A stretch of 64,000 nucleotides of DNA, taken from NCBI RefSeq assembly GCF_032854445.1, contig NC_088302.1, forward strand, positions 36,584,191 to 36,648,190, read 5' to 3'. The translations under genes were made by a program, and so were the position numbers. Below the pieces are notes generated by a model, which saw only the letters and a list, made by a program, of their open reading frames with translations, ran no database searches and had not been told where the DNA came from. The DNA is from Liolophura sinensis (lineage: Eukaryota > Mollusca > Polyplacophora > Chitonida > Chitonidae). This document shows positions 45,597 to 58,500 of the stretch, one piece after another. Each line of letters begins with the position of its first letter. The first letter of the stretch is position 1.

Positions 45597-48500
45597 TCAT
45601 AGACCCCATGCTGGAGATTCCAGATCTGTTCCATCCATCTCTGCCTGGAATGTAAAAGGTGTCAGACATACCATTAAAATTACATATTTAGTAAATAGAA
45701 TCAAACAGAACAGTCATAATCATTTTAAATTAAGAGCTGTCATTTTTTTAAGAAAAATAAATGTAGAGGATAGCATTACATAGAAAACATTCTCAATATC
45801 CCCAACACATTTTACCAGGAAAGTAAAGATCTTATCAAATATGATTATTGATATTTAAGATAGGAAGGTTTTAAAATGTAGCTGAATGTGTACGCTGAAT
45901 AGATACACGGTTAAAACTCTTTACCATGATGTCAACTTTGTACAAAACACAAATAGATATCAATAAGACCACACAAAGTTCTACAAGAACCTCCAACTAC
46001 ATGTAGAAGGTGACAAATTCTATGAAAGATTACACATAAAAAAAGTTTTTGTAACAAAAATGTCATTCTACATCATTCTGAGTAAAGGTCATCTTTATGT
46101 ATTTTGTGTATGAGACGTCAGGGGGCCTCTGTGGCTCAGTTGGTTAGCGCGCCAGCGCAGCATTATGACCCAGGAGTCTCAACAATGTGGTCACTGTGAG
46201 TTCAAGTCCAGCTCATGCTGGCTTCCTCTTTGGCCGTACGTGGGAAGGTCCATCAACAACCTGAGGATGGTTGTGGGTTTCCCCCGGGCTGTGCCCGGTT
46301 TCCACCCACCATAATGCTGGCCGCTGTCGGATAAGTGAGATATTCTTGAGTACGGTGTAAAACACCAAACAAATGAATCAATAAATGAGACATCAAGATC
46401 CATGTGTAAACCAAAAGGACATCCAAGCACTAATATCTGCACTGTGAGTGCAACTTACATCATCAGGTGAATCTCTGTCATCTATCATGTCAGTATCCAG
46501 CTCATCGTCATTTGTATCACTTTCATCGTCATCATCTGCCTCGTCATCTTCATCATCATCATCTTCTTCATCATACAACTAAAACAAGAAGACATAAAAT
46601 AAAAATCTCCACAACACAACATGAGGCACATTAAACTAAAACCAAGTAGTGTAGAAGGGCCTTGTGTAGCAAAATTGGTAAATCTTGGTATTCTTTCGCT
46701 TGACATTTTGCACAAGGAAGATAGACTTGAGCTCTACTGGTTGACTGGGCGTAAGTATACTTTTGGTGCTGGCATTTTCATTTCTCCAGTTGGATATTTT
46801 CCTACATGTACTTTCCATACAAAATGCCAAACACCTTAATTCTTTTTTAAGACAGAAAACACTCAAAAATGAGGAATTTAGTCATGGACAAAAACTTCAC
46901 AAGTCACACATAGTACTTATTTGCGGGTTCGTTGTATGCAATCAATCAAAACAATGAGTAAATCCAGTTTGGCACATAACAATATTGTACTTACCTCTGA
47001 AGCTGCTTTTCCTATAGGAACAATGTTTTGATACTTCTCTGCAATACTCTGCTTCTGCAGTGAAATGAAAACAAGAAGTCTTAATACATGTTCATTTCCA
47101 TAAATACATTAGTGTTTTGTTGTGCATCATCCAGATATTCACAGATCTATAGGATGTCCTGGTTAGTGCACTGTCTATTTATTTGTGTGAGGCTTAAAGC
47201 TAAACATCCACCTCAGAGTATTTAATTCCTTCTTTCCAATCTGTGTTTCCATGATTTTTTTTTTTACATATTTTGTCTTTTACATACTTAAATGAATTTC
47301 ATTATTCATGATGTGTAATCCGTAAATGTGTAACTGGTAAATTTTTCAAATAATGAGAAATGAATAGCTGTTGAAGTGAATAAAGTAAATTGCTTTTACA
47401 ATGTCCTTCATTTAAAAAACTTAATGAATTGAAATGAAAAACTTGAACTCAATGTTGTTGCCTGAAAATATGCTATGTTCTTGTCTATCAAGGTGATATT
47501 TCAACTTCCTGTCCTTCAATGTCAGAATGATTCTATTACCACCTCTCAGAAAACAGAAATTCCCAGTTGTACTTGTTTTAGCCTTGCACATATAGCACTC
47601 AAACTCAGCTCTATCAGACATTTTACACCATTTCCCCTTTTAATGTTAGACGTTGCTGACCACTCCAAACAAACAGTTCAGAAACAATTCGAGATCTCCC
47701 AAGAGTGATATTGTGAGTTAGGGCAAGCAGACAATTGCAAGAAGACCAGCCACCTTATGCTGTGCTCAGCAATTATGAACTGAAATCTGACAATTAATCA
47801 TCCACTATATAACTTTATATCGCTTATGTACAAACTTCATTGAGGAAGTGGCACAACAAATGTTTAATCAGGGGGCAAGTTTGGATTCTACTTGTCTAAG
47901 ATTGCTCTGGCGTTAGGTTTGGCAAAAATTTGATTCTGCCAAGGACGGCCCAACACCAACATCAGAGCATGCTGCAGTTAGAAGCCTGATGCTGTTATCT
48001 GCTCAAATATATCAAGACCGCCGGTGCAGCAAGTAGCTTTTAAGCACGACCAATCAATCTCGATCCTACGTGGCCAACGAAATAATTAATTGACCCTGTG
48101 CTTGTGATAAATCTTCAAGCTGTAAAGATGTATTAATCTGATTGGCAATTTTTGTCTCAAACATTGTGACAAACTGCCGTGGCGACTGCATCAGGTTTTT
48201 AGATTGACGTTGGTTTGGGGCCACCCTTGGCCGAAAAAAAATTTTGCCAGACCTGATGTCAAAACAACCTCGGACTAGGTCCTGTGAGTGAGAAGGCAAT
48301 TTATTTGAGTTTGCCATGGAATTAGTTAAGCTGATGTTGCTATAACATGGTAGAGTGATGGCCATTCATTGAAAAATCCGTTTTTCACAATGAACACTGA
48401 GCACCGACAAGCGCAGCAACCTTCTCTTCACAACAGCCCTTTTCGTGTTGAAAACAAAATGGCCACCCAATGTTAAAACACTGGTGAAAGGATCACTTCT

Positions 48501-49101
48501 GGTCACTTCGCTGGTGACCAGTAAGGCTTAGTTGTACAAAATAAGGCCACGAAAGCTCTGCAGAAATATAAAGACTATCTGGAAAGCTGAAAATTATACA
48601 AATCCAACGCATACAAGATCGCTGACAACGATTCAAAAATAAGCATTTTCCTATCCAATAACGTTGGGAGGACCGTTTTCTTCACCGAAGCCGTTTGATA
48701 CTAAGGAGATTATGTGGTCTCTAGCTTCCGACTTGTCTTACATAATTTTAAAATAGCTTCCGAACTGAAGAGATCATCTACTATGATCTAGGACAAGAAA
48801 ACTTGAATACTTCAATGCACAGGACTTGTGTTGTATGAATACAAATAAAACTGATCATATCTTATGACTTAGTTCTGTTGATCAAGTTTGTGGAATAAAC
48901 TACATCGTGTGTACTGGAGTTTCACTTGTTATGATCGAAGACGAAAACTGGAGTCTGCATCATACATACCCATGTCTGGTATTCTTCCTCCAGTTTGGCA
49001 AGTTCAGATTCGTCGTCGCTGGATCCGTCAAGAGAAAACCACAACGGGTCTACCGCCCGCGGTGTCAAAGAAGGGAACAAAGGGCCTGACAGCGTCGTCA
49101 T
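45597..49101 (-). CDS. ANAPC15: ANAPC15, anaphase-promoting complex subunit 15
   Basis: Four minus-strand exons join in phase: 49101-48970, 47054-46995, 46578-46459 and 45644-45597 (TGA). They encode 119 residues, against 121 in human APC15. Seen: N-terminal LFPSLTPR..DPLWFSLD; a Glu-rich helix ending at YQTW; the family signature QSIAEKYQNIVPIGKAASE at about residues 46-64; a long Asp/Glu tract (about 66-95); and DSPDD before a short divergent tail ending in AWGL. APC15 is a small subunit of the APC/C ubiquitin ligase that promotes turnover of the mitotic checkpoint complex (yeast relative Mnd2); that role is inferred from family. All introns are GT-AG. The start is the first ATG in the exon. 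It sits head to head with SDAD1. The last exon has only 15 codons and is assigned from its position, acceptor and 'EMDG..LES.AW' pattern, so it is less certain than exons 1-3. Confidence 0.92.
46126..46387 (+). mobile_element. SINE family A, full length reference copy
   Basis: The most complete copy: tRNA-like head 'gcctctgtggctcagttggt' + 'tagcgcgccagcgc' (A box), 'gtgagttcaagtccagctca' (B box) and 'gctggcttcctctttggccg'. The body is 'ggtttcccccgggctgtgcc' and 'accataatgctggccgctgt'; the tail is 'attcttgagtacggtgtaaa' + 'acaccaaacaaatgaatcaa' + 'taaat'. Extra sequence between the boxes rules out a working tRNA. It lies in the last intron of ANAPC15, antisense to it. Confidence 0.93.
47880..48290. 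repeat. Long imperfect inverted repeat (foldback element?)
   Basis: Left arm about 47880-48010 and right arm about 48160-48290, separated by about 150 bases. For example left 'tggcaaaaatttg...ctgcc' + 'aaggacggcccaacaccaac' pairs with right 'gttggtttggggccaccctt' + 'ggccgaaaaaaaattttgcca'. Similarity continues on both sides ('gcctgatgctg' with 'gactgcatcagg'). It lies in ANAPC15 intron 1. No coding frame; probably a foldback MITE. Confidence 0.65.
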
Positions 49102-49526
49102 TTTGAAATTTCCAAATAAAACATCATCAGAAGGTTGGCAGTAAAAGAGGAAAGTCGCACGCTCAGTTTCAAATATTCAAATCTAGTTTACAAGGGAAAT
49201 AACTGGAATGATTCTGACAGCCTAAAATCTGTAACATTCAAAGAACCATATTTGTACTGTGTGCGCAACGGTAGTCGCTTGCATTGTGAATCTAAAGTAC
49301 TCTAGGTCACTTGTTACGTTTCAACAAACCTACCCAAGAGCAGCCACATTATTCCATGCCCAGATGGGAATTTTGAACTAAATACCAGGTCAAGTGTGAA
49401 GAAAAATCAGCTTCAAAAGAAACTAGGTCAACGTAGTGTCAATTGGAATATTTGAAGGTTCAAGCGGTTCATTAGAAAACACGTGTGGCACGATTTAGCG
49501 AAAACAGGGATTTGTCAAATTCCGAG
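49102..49526. promoter_or_regulatory. Likely bidirectional promoter, ANAPC15 / SDAD1
   Basis: The 425 bases between two divergent start codons must hold the 5' UTRs and promoters of both genes unless there are undetected upstream exons. I see no TATA box. There is no SINE or tandem repeat in it, in contrast to the surrounding DNA, which is consistent with constraint. Transcription starts cannot be placed from sequence alone. Confidence 0.6.
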
Positions 49527-52500
49527 ATGGCAGACAGAAGTCGAAACAAGCTGCCAAGTAATCTTCCGCAGCTTCAGAATTTGATTAAGAGGGACCCGGA
49601 CTCTTATAGGGATGAGGTACGGCAGATGTTATTGTGAAAGGCATCCAAGTTTGTCATAGTTTCCAATCGATATCCGGACCTCGAATAATGCTGGTAAAAA
49701 TGTGACATATTTCAGTGAGCACAAGCACATAAAGTTGAGGAATTAGCACAGACTGGTCATGGTCATAGATGCTCTTTTCCTTCGGACGTATACTGTAGGC
49801 ATTTACAGACATGTATGTCTTGTGTTAGAACTTTGTGAAATGTATACATTAGTATATATATAAATATACTAAATCGTAATTACAAAAACGTTTTCAATTT
49901 GCATAGTAGACGGCGCCAGACCTATCATTTAAATTTTTAGGGCTTGCTCAACTGTTTCGCGGTGCCATTAATTGAAGAACAAAATCTTCAGGATTTTAAA
50001 CTTGAGGGTATCGTCACTTGGTAAAGTGACGTCAATTTATTCAAGAAGCAGCTTTTCACACTGAACATCTGGGAAGGAGCTCATTGACTAACACTAGGGC
50101 CAAAAAAGTCTTGACAACTGCCAGAATATTACAGTTGTTAGGCGAACAGGTGTCCAACAGGTTTCAACTGTGGTCCTACCTGTCATCTTACGTGCAGACA
50201 CATATATTCAACTTGGTAACGGCACATGGCACAGAAGTCCTCGATATACGTATATATCATTTGTACACCTGCATTTCACATGTGCGTGCAATGGATATCA
50301 GCCATTATACAAGCCACCATACATACAGATGTAAATAAATATTGAGGTTTTTGTGCTTTGTTCTGCCATGAATTATAAGGAAGCTATTCTGATGCCATTG
50401 CCTCTGCTTTAGTTGGAAAAATTGCGTCAAATTTCTAGTTGAAAGTAAAAAGAAAATAAGATACAGCATAGTAGGAATTCCTTCTCCGGAGAGTGCAAAC
50501 AGTTACAATTATCCAGAAAAATCTCCACTGACAAGCAGATGTTTTGCATCTCTAATGACAGGTTTAGAAATTGGACGATTTTTTGTCGATAACCATGATG
50601 AGAGACCTAGCTGTTTCGAATCACAGCCTTATTTGTTTGGCTTACTTCAAACATGACTGCCATTGTGAAAGTGAAAATAAATATTCTTGTGTATTATGTA
50701 AAATATTCTTGTGTATTAGGTAAAACATCCCCCCCCCCCCCACCTAACAAAATGATAAATTAACCGCAACAATTTGCATTTGTCAGAAACTCAAGTGTAG
50801 TGCTTAAGGCAAAATCGGCTGTTGAAATTCAGAATTTTAAGGAGCCTTGGCTTATCAAAGTTTGAAATATGTCTGTGCCCTATATATGAAACACAGAGAA
50901 ATGTCAAAATAAAAAGCAAATATTCAATGATTTTTTTCGCAGTTCCTTCAGCAGTTGAGACACTTTCAATCAAACCTTGAAGTTTTCCAGCTGAAACCAT
51001 CTAAGTATGTGAAGACACTGGATGAACTGGTCATCTTTCTGGCTCAGGTAAGCAAATGTAGTTGTGACATCACATATACATGTTATAAACATGAAGTCTA
51101 TTACCTTTTATTCGCATTTTAACCTTAACTTGGAGTACCTTTTTTGTAGTATTAGATTTCTTGTAAAAAATGACAAAATGACGAAAATGAAGTCCTGCAC
51201 TGAATTTGTATTGATGGTAGTTGCACAGACTTAGGTTGATTATTATTTATTTTGATTTTGTTATCTATCTGCTCATTCTAGTGTAATGCTTGAAGGATTT
51301 CACTACCAATCAAATAAATACATGAAAAATATGCTTGGGCAGGTTTCTCATTGTTACCCAGAAGAACTTGCCCAGTTTCCACAACAACTAAGAGATCTTC
51401 TGCACAAACATGCCACCATTTTGGACACAGACATGAGGATGGTGAGTATAGTACGATCAAAAGCCATGCCTAGAGCCATTCTAGTTCCGGAAAACATGGG
51501 CTCCCAAACTAATCAAACTGTGTTAGACTAATAAGTAAATTAAACATGAATATGATGGTTTACCAATAAGAAGTTTTCATACAAATTTCTTTCATTCACG
51601 GACCTAAAGGCTCCCTGAAGCATCATTTTGAGTTGGACTTTATAAAATTTCGCAAAGAATGGTCACCCTGTCGTCTCAGAATTTTGTGGTGGGAACCTTC
51701 AGTTTTTTTCTAGATATGGCTCTGACTATACTATAGCAGAATTGACAAAATACATCAAACATAAATACTTGGAATACATTACAGACAGCAGTAAATCAAA
51801 TGAGAAAATAAACCAGCTTCCAAGTTTCTACATCTGGTGCGACCTTGCCAAAATGTTTTCTTTGTTTTTTTTTTCCTCTCTAATGTTTTATCCAATATGT
51901 GTTTGCTGTCATTAGTTCATGTGTTGTAGACTTTCTGCCGTGGCCTGATATTGTTGAGAAACAAAGGCTTGATTGCAGCCACTACAGTCCTTGAGCTTTT
52001 CTTTGGCCTGTTTCGCTGCCAAGACAAACTTCTGAGGAAGACACTGTACAGCTACATTGTCAACGACATCAAAAATGTGAATGCCAAACACAAAAATGCC
52101 AAGCTTAACACAGTAAGTGTAGATCAGTTAATACATATAGTCACACTCATGATGCTGTGTTTGGATTAAGATTAATCCGTACAAACTGAAATGTAGCAGA
52201 TCAGATACTCTGATTGATTTCTTTAGGTGACATAATGTCACTTAAAATACATGGTTAATGGTGGCATTTTTCTTTGTGTGAATAAACATACCCTAATTTT
52301 TCAACTACTTCTACAAGCAATATTTTGAAACAAACTGAGGGAACTTTGAGGTGTAGAGAAATAATGTGCACGGTTTTATGACGCTTGCATCTTTCACGAC
52401 ACTAGCAAAGCATTTTTTAGCATAATACACATGTATTCATAATAATTGTATGCATAATTTCCAGTGAAAAGTGCTTCGGAGGTCAAAAACATTGAAGATT

Positions 52501-55500
52501 TACTGTAAAGTTTTCAAAGAACTGGAAACATTTCACTCATTTTGTGCACCTTGAGCAGTAAAATATTGCAGAGAATAATATCAGGCGGAAAGTTACAACG
52601 AGATGTTTGTGGTTGTTGATGGCTTTTGATCAGTGTAAGTACAATGTTACAAAGAGTTGTCTTTTTGTTATTTCTTTCAGGCGTTACAGAATTTCATGTA
52701 CACAATGCTCAGAGACAACAATGCTGTGGCTGCGAAAATGTCATTGGTAAAAACAGTCAATGCTTTTATACTCGTGTTTCTTATTTTACTTTCCGTAGGA
52801 ACTTTGCACAATGTGTGCCTCTAAGATCTTTTGTCATTTGCCATTTAAAAGAACTCATAAATGTCAGTATGTATATCATGGTGTAAAGTGCTATTGGCAA
52901 AAATCACAGATCACAGCACTTTGTACCAAGTGTGTCCACTGTTGGCCTCACAAAGAGCAAGAACTGTGATTACCAAGCACTCTGTTTTCACTCTGCAATA
53001 GCTCCTGATTATTGCCCTAAAATGTGAAAATCTGGTGGAAATTGAAACCATAATTGATAATGCATAAATACTTACCCTGATTGTTGAGTTAACATGTTAT
53101 TTAATACCGAGAGAAAACAATATAAAATGGCCTGGTGAGTGTATATTTTTGTTGAGTATAAATGATGAAGTCCAGCGATTTAGAGCTACAGGCCTCATCT
53201 GTTAAATCTATGGCTTGCCACCATATATTCTCTTATAAACCTGGTACATGTATCAGATTAAAACTCAACATGTATTTTTTTTTGTTTTCTACTCCTATTA
53301 CAAATTGTTTCGTTGTACATCAACTTCAGATTGAAATAAAAGACTTATTATTAATTATACATTAGTTGTGTTAAATAAGACAAAACTGTAGTCATTTACA
53401 TGTAGATATCTTTGGCACTATGTAAGGTACGACTTGCAATTGTAGTAAGTAAAGTCTTCTATTTTCACAAATTGCCAACTGTACGTGTATATCTTGAGTT
53501 TTCTCTCTAGCCCATCAGTGACTTCTGTTGGATATTCTCTAGCCACGAGCACTCGTAGTAGTTCGACCTCAGTGGTTTGTCATGTACCTCCGAAAGGAAA
53601 GTGCTTTCTATTCCCATGTTTCAGGACGTCATGGTGGAATTGTACCGCAGGAATGTGTGGAATGACAGCAAAACTGTGAATGTCATCACTACAGCTTGCT
53701 TCTCCAAAATAACCAAGGTGACTGATCCAGTTAATATATAGATGTACAGAACTTTGATTGTTGTCCAAATTTGTTGTCTTTTAAGTACTAGCGTACCTGG
53801 GTAATAATTGTGGAACACTTAAATAATGTGGCTGGTCATCATGTTCACAGAATGCCCTTCATCTTCAGGTGGTGAATTCTAGGTCAGTGGTAATGGAATG
53901 GTTGTAGCCGGCAAAAGGTGTGCTACAAGTGAGCTAGTGAATGTATGCCATGGGCCATGCCGGTTAAAACCTTTAGCCTGGTTGATGCTGAATGTTTTGA
54001 CATAAAAATTAATTACTGTTTCTTCATAATATTCAGTGATAACATTCGCTACAGGACTGAAAGGGCACTGGCTTACTCTAGGCAGTGCCGTTCCTCCACG
54101 TGTAAATCTGACCCCTGTCTTAAAAATTCATTAATAAATCAATAATTATTGTTAATAAAGAAATACATGCACAAGACAGTGCTCACATCAAATTGATCAT
54201 ATTTGGCTCTCATGAAATGCAACAACCTATCGTGACAGCCAGTTGTTCCTTGCAAATACATAATGTTTTTTTATCTGTGCTTTCTGAGCATTATACTGAA
54301 AGTTTATATAGAATGCGTAGATCAAGTAGTTAATTATTTTAAAGTGCATGTATATGTCCATTTGTATGCATTGAAATTAGAAATATGGTATTAAACATCA
54401 ATCGAATAATTCAAACTACTTTTCATGACTTCCAAATCCTTAACGAAGCTGCACAAGTATTTTAATGTAACATCTATTATGTAGATTTTTGGTTTTGCCA
54501 GTATTATGTAAACTGTGACTTGTCTCTAATTTCAGATTCTTGTAGCAGCTCTGAAGTTTTTCCTTGGCTCAGACGAAATGGACCCTGAGAGTGACAGTGA
54601 GTCAGAGGTATGAGTGTAACCATGCTAACAGGAGAGTTGTAACATGTTTGAGTGTAGCTCCTAGTTTCAGTCATTTCCAAACCTGACTGTCTTGTCCATG
54701 CTATATTCCTGAGTGCAGTGTAAAGCAAAATCCAAGTTTATAATAAAAAAAATATGTATACATGTATACATACATGTGTCTTGGCTTAAAAAAATATGCA
54801 CAAAAACCTACATGTATGATACATGTTTAATTATATATATTAATGTGTTTTATTGGATCATGAACCCCAGGCGATGTGTAATCTGTGTATTACAGGGATC
54901 TCTGATTGTTAACTGTGAGATGATTAGAGCCCACCTCACTTGAATATAACTCAACCTTTTGAAAAGCTTCTGATCTTTTCTTTCTTAACCTATTTTTATA
55001 AAATTGTATTGTGTTATAGTTATATTAGATACTGGAATTGATTTTGTTAACTCTGAGCTATAGGATTGTAATAATTAATTTCAGCTTACATACTTGTATT
55101 AGTGAAACAGTTTAGATTTTACATTTACTTCAGTAGCAGCATTCTGTTGCACCCCTCCCTAGGTAAAGCATTCTTCTTGCCACAGCCAAGCAACTCCTGA
55201 CCAGTAGGGTCACAGGCTCAAATCCAGCTCTCGGTGGTTTGGCCTGCAGATTCAAGTCAGGATGTTTGTCCTACATCTTGGGAAGGGCAGTGGTTTGCTG
55301 CAGACACTCCAGTGTCTCCATTCACACACCAGATTGGGGTTATTGAAAACATCTTGAAGACAGCATAATTTGATAATCATATTTAATGCTTTAATTTGCA
55401 GGGAGAGCAGAAAACAGAAAAACAGCTCTTCTTGGCCCACAGAGTTGGAAAGAAGTCAAGAAAAAGGAAGAATAAATTAAATAGAGCTCTCCAGAGTTTG

Positions 55501-58500
55501 AAGGTAGCTTACTCAGCATATTTTTCTTCGTTATAAGAGATACCAAATCTTATTGTTAATAGATTATTCTCTTGGAAAATGCAGCTAGGTGTACATGTAT
55601 GTTGTGTGACAGATAATACACTTAATAACTTGCTTGTAGTTAACTACCAGACCCATTTGGTAAAGTTCGCTTGACAGGCAAAATATGAGAATTCAGCATT
55701 GCAAGTTGCAGAAGGATGATTAGACACATGCCTCCCTGACACATGCCTTACATAAGCACCTGACTTTTCTTTTCAGAAACACAAGAAAAAGAAGAAGCCA
55801 GTTACGTTTAATTTCTCCGCCTTACACTTGATACATGATCCACAAGGTAATTGTCAGTAGATTTAAAACAATAGAGCAGCACTAGAATCGATATATTGAT
55901 TGATAAAATCCCAAATGGCAAAGTGCATGTGCCCCAATTCTTCATCATTTTCAGCTGCCTCTGGGGCTAATATTTTGAAACACTGTGAGATTTATTTTAT
56001 TTTATTTCATTATTGTTTTATGCCGTACTCAAGAATGTTTCACTTATACGACGACGGCCAGCATTTGGTGGGAGGAAACCAGGCAGAGCGCAGGGAAACC
56101 CACAAACCTTCTGAAAAGCTCTGGTGTGTAGAGAAATAATTTGCACAGTTATATGAAGCTTGCATCTTGGGTGACACAAACAAATCATATTTAGCATCAT
56201 TTTCATAATAATTGTATGCATAAATTCCAGAAAAAAAAGTCCTTCAGAGGTCAACAAGGTTGAAAATTTAAAGTAATGGAAATGCTGCTACATGTACAGT
56301 AACACTGTACAAATGACTTTCTATAATCTTTTGTACCAGTATTTCTCCTCCCATGAGCCTCTCATGAATGTGATCGCGATGAGATCAAGTCCAGCTCATG
56401 CTGGCTTCCTCTCTGGTTGTATGTGGGAAAGTCTTCAAGCAATCTGCAGATTGTCGTGGGTTTGACCCTGGCTCAGTCTTCTCTTCGTCCCACCATAATG
56501 CAGGCTGAGGTCATATAACATTCTTCATTAGGGCGTGAAACTGAAAGCAAATAAATAAATTAGTATGCCTTCTTTTGCACAGAGGGTTTAGGGACCCTTA
56601 TCTTTTCATCTGAAACATTTATTAGCTGTAGCAAGTGCAATTATGTTTCTGTCACGAAGATGAAATGTTAACAATGTCAAATATGTTTTTATGCAGATTT
56701 TTCTGAGAAGTTGTTTCGCCAGCTAGAATCCAGCAATGAGAGGTTTGAGGTGAAGGTCATGATGATTAACCTTATTTCCAGGTTAATTGGAATTCATCAG
56801 GTAAATGACACACAGTTATGTGTTTTATCTAGAGTTTTCAGAGATGTTTTTTGCTGTGTAAAATACAGGAAGCCCACGCTGTAACTGAGGCCTGAATTTC
56901 GCACAGAATCTGGAAAAGAATTAATTAATATAAAGGGGGTTTGGCAGTTTTTATTTGTCTTTTCTCTATCAATCACCGCTTTTTTTTCACTATAATGCAA
57001 AAAAAGTGTTGATGACATCATTAACTCCCCAATATGAACATGTAAATAAGGTCCCAGTCTAAAAATTTAAAATAAAATTAATTCTATTCATGTAAGTTTT
57101 AAGAAGTAAGTGAAGGTACAGAAGGTGAATTTTATTTTATTTTACTGATTTTAAAAAAATCACTACATGTATTTCTTCAAGAAGAAGGTATATCAACATT
57201 GTCTTCCCTGAATTTTTTTTTTTTTTGGAAATGGCATGAATTTAAATAATGGCATTATAACACTTGTTTTAAGATGTAAACAGATGATTTGTATGTTTTT
57301 CTTATTCGCAGTTGTTCCTGTTGAATTTCTACCCTTTCCTGCAAAGATTCTTACAGCCACATCAAAGAGGTAATTGCTGAATATTCACAGTAAAATATTC
57401 ATGAAGTTTAAGTGTACCATCTTACAGATTGTCATGTAGCTTGACACTACTTGTTTTCCCTTAGAAAATGTTAATGAAAGATTCCAGGCCGAAAAGTTTT
57501 TAAAATGTCTTGTTTCTTATGGTTTGGTTTTAGATGTAATTCTCACTTAAGAAACCATACTGTTTACTGGCTCTGACATGTTTTCACCAAAGTATAGCTG
57601 TAATATTGCTGATGTGGCATGAAGAGATAATTAGCAAATCATTGATTTATTCTTTGATTGCCATCCTGGCTTCATGTCTACTGGTAATTGGGGAGGCCTG
57701 TCAGCAACCAGTGGAACTTATAGGAATTTCCTCAGACTTTGCCCGGTTTCCTCCCAACATGATGTTGGCCATAAATAAGTGAAATAATCTCGTGGAAATC
57801 ATAAAACACGTATGAAGTAAATTAAACTGAAAGTTACAAAACTTATTCATTTTTTCCCCTCCCAGATGTGACCAGGTTGTTGTTGTACACTGCCCAGGCC
57901 AGTCATGAGTTGGTGCCACCAGAGGTATCTTCTGTCACATTATTTTAGATCATCATATCCACATTCTATAGCAGACCTATTATTCCAGTACTTATTATGC
58001 TCTTGTGTGAACCAAGTGGGTATAAACCCATGATTTTCTGTAGTCAACCTGTTTTTCACAAATGAGTTGCCGTCTACATGGAGCAAGTTTTTAGAAAAGT
58101 TGTCAAGAATTTCTTTAAAATTCCTCCACTATTATCAGTCAAATACAGTTTTTGTGTGTATGTAAAGCTATTTAATGCAACCAAAAGTATGATAACTGAA
58201 ATAAAATTTTGTCCACCTCTTTCAAGTTCCTCATTTTACCTGCTTGTAAGAGTTTTGATGATCTTGGAATGTTTTGAGACTTGTTTGAATGGTAGGATGG
58301 CATCCTACTCCATAAATGTAAGTTTCTGTACCAAAAGTAATATTTTATGACATTTATATGCCTCTTGGATAGCATTTGAATTCTTATATCATTTACCATA
58401 TTCAGTGTACATGCATATTCTCTTTCCTTTATTCTCAAGTCCTGTTATTTTATGAATATTTTCATAAGTGGTGCATTTCACCTGAAGTTTAGTTTTTTAA

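Noticed and set aside
45463-45783. 106-codon plus-strand frame
   Set aside because: Antisense to the last exon and 3' flank of ANAPC15. No family recognised.
46126-46215. Functional tRNA gene
   Set aside because: A and B boxes are present but the spacing is too long and the cloverleaf is not preserved. The sequence continues into the SINE A body.
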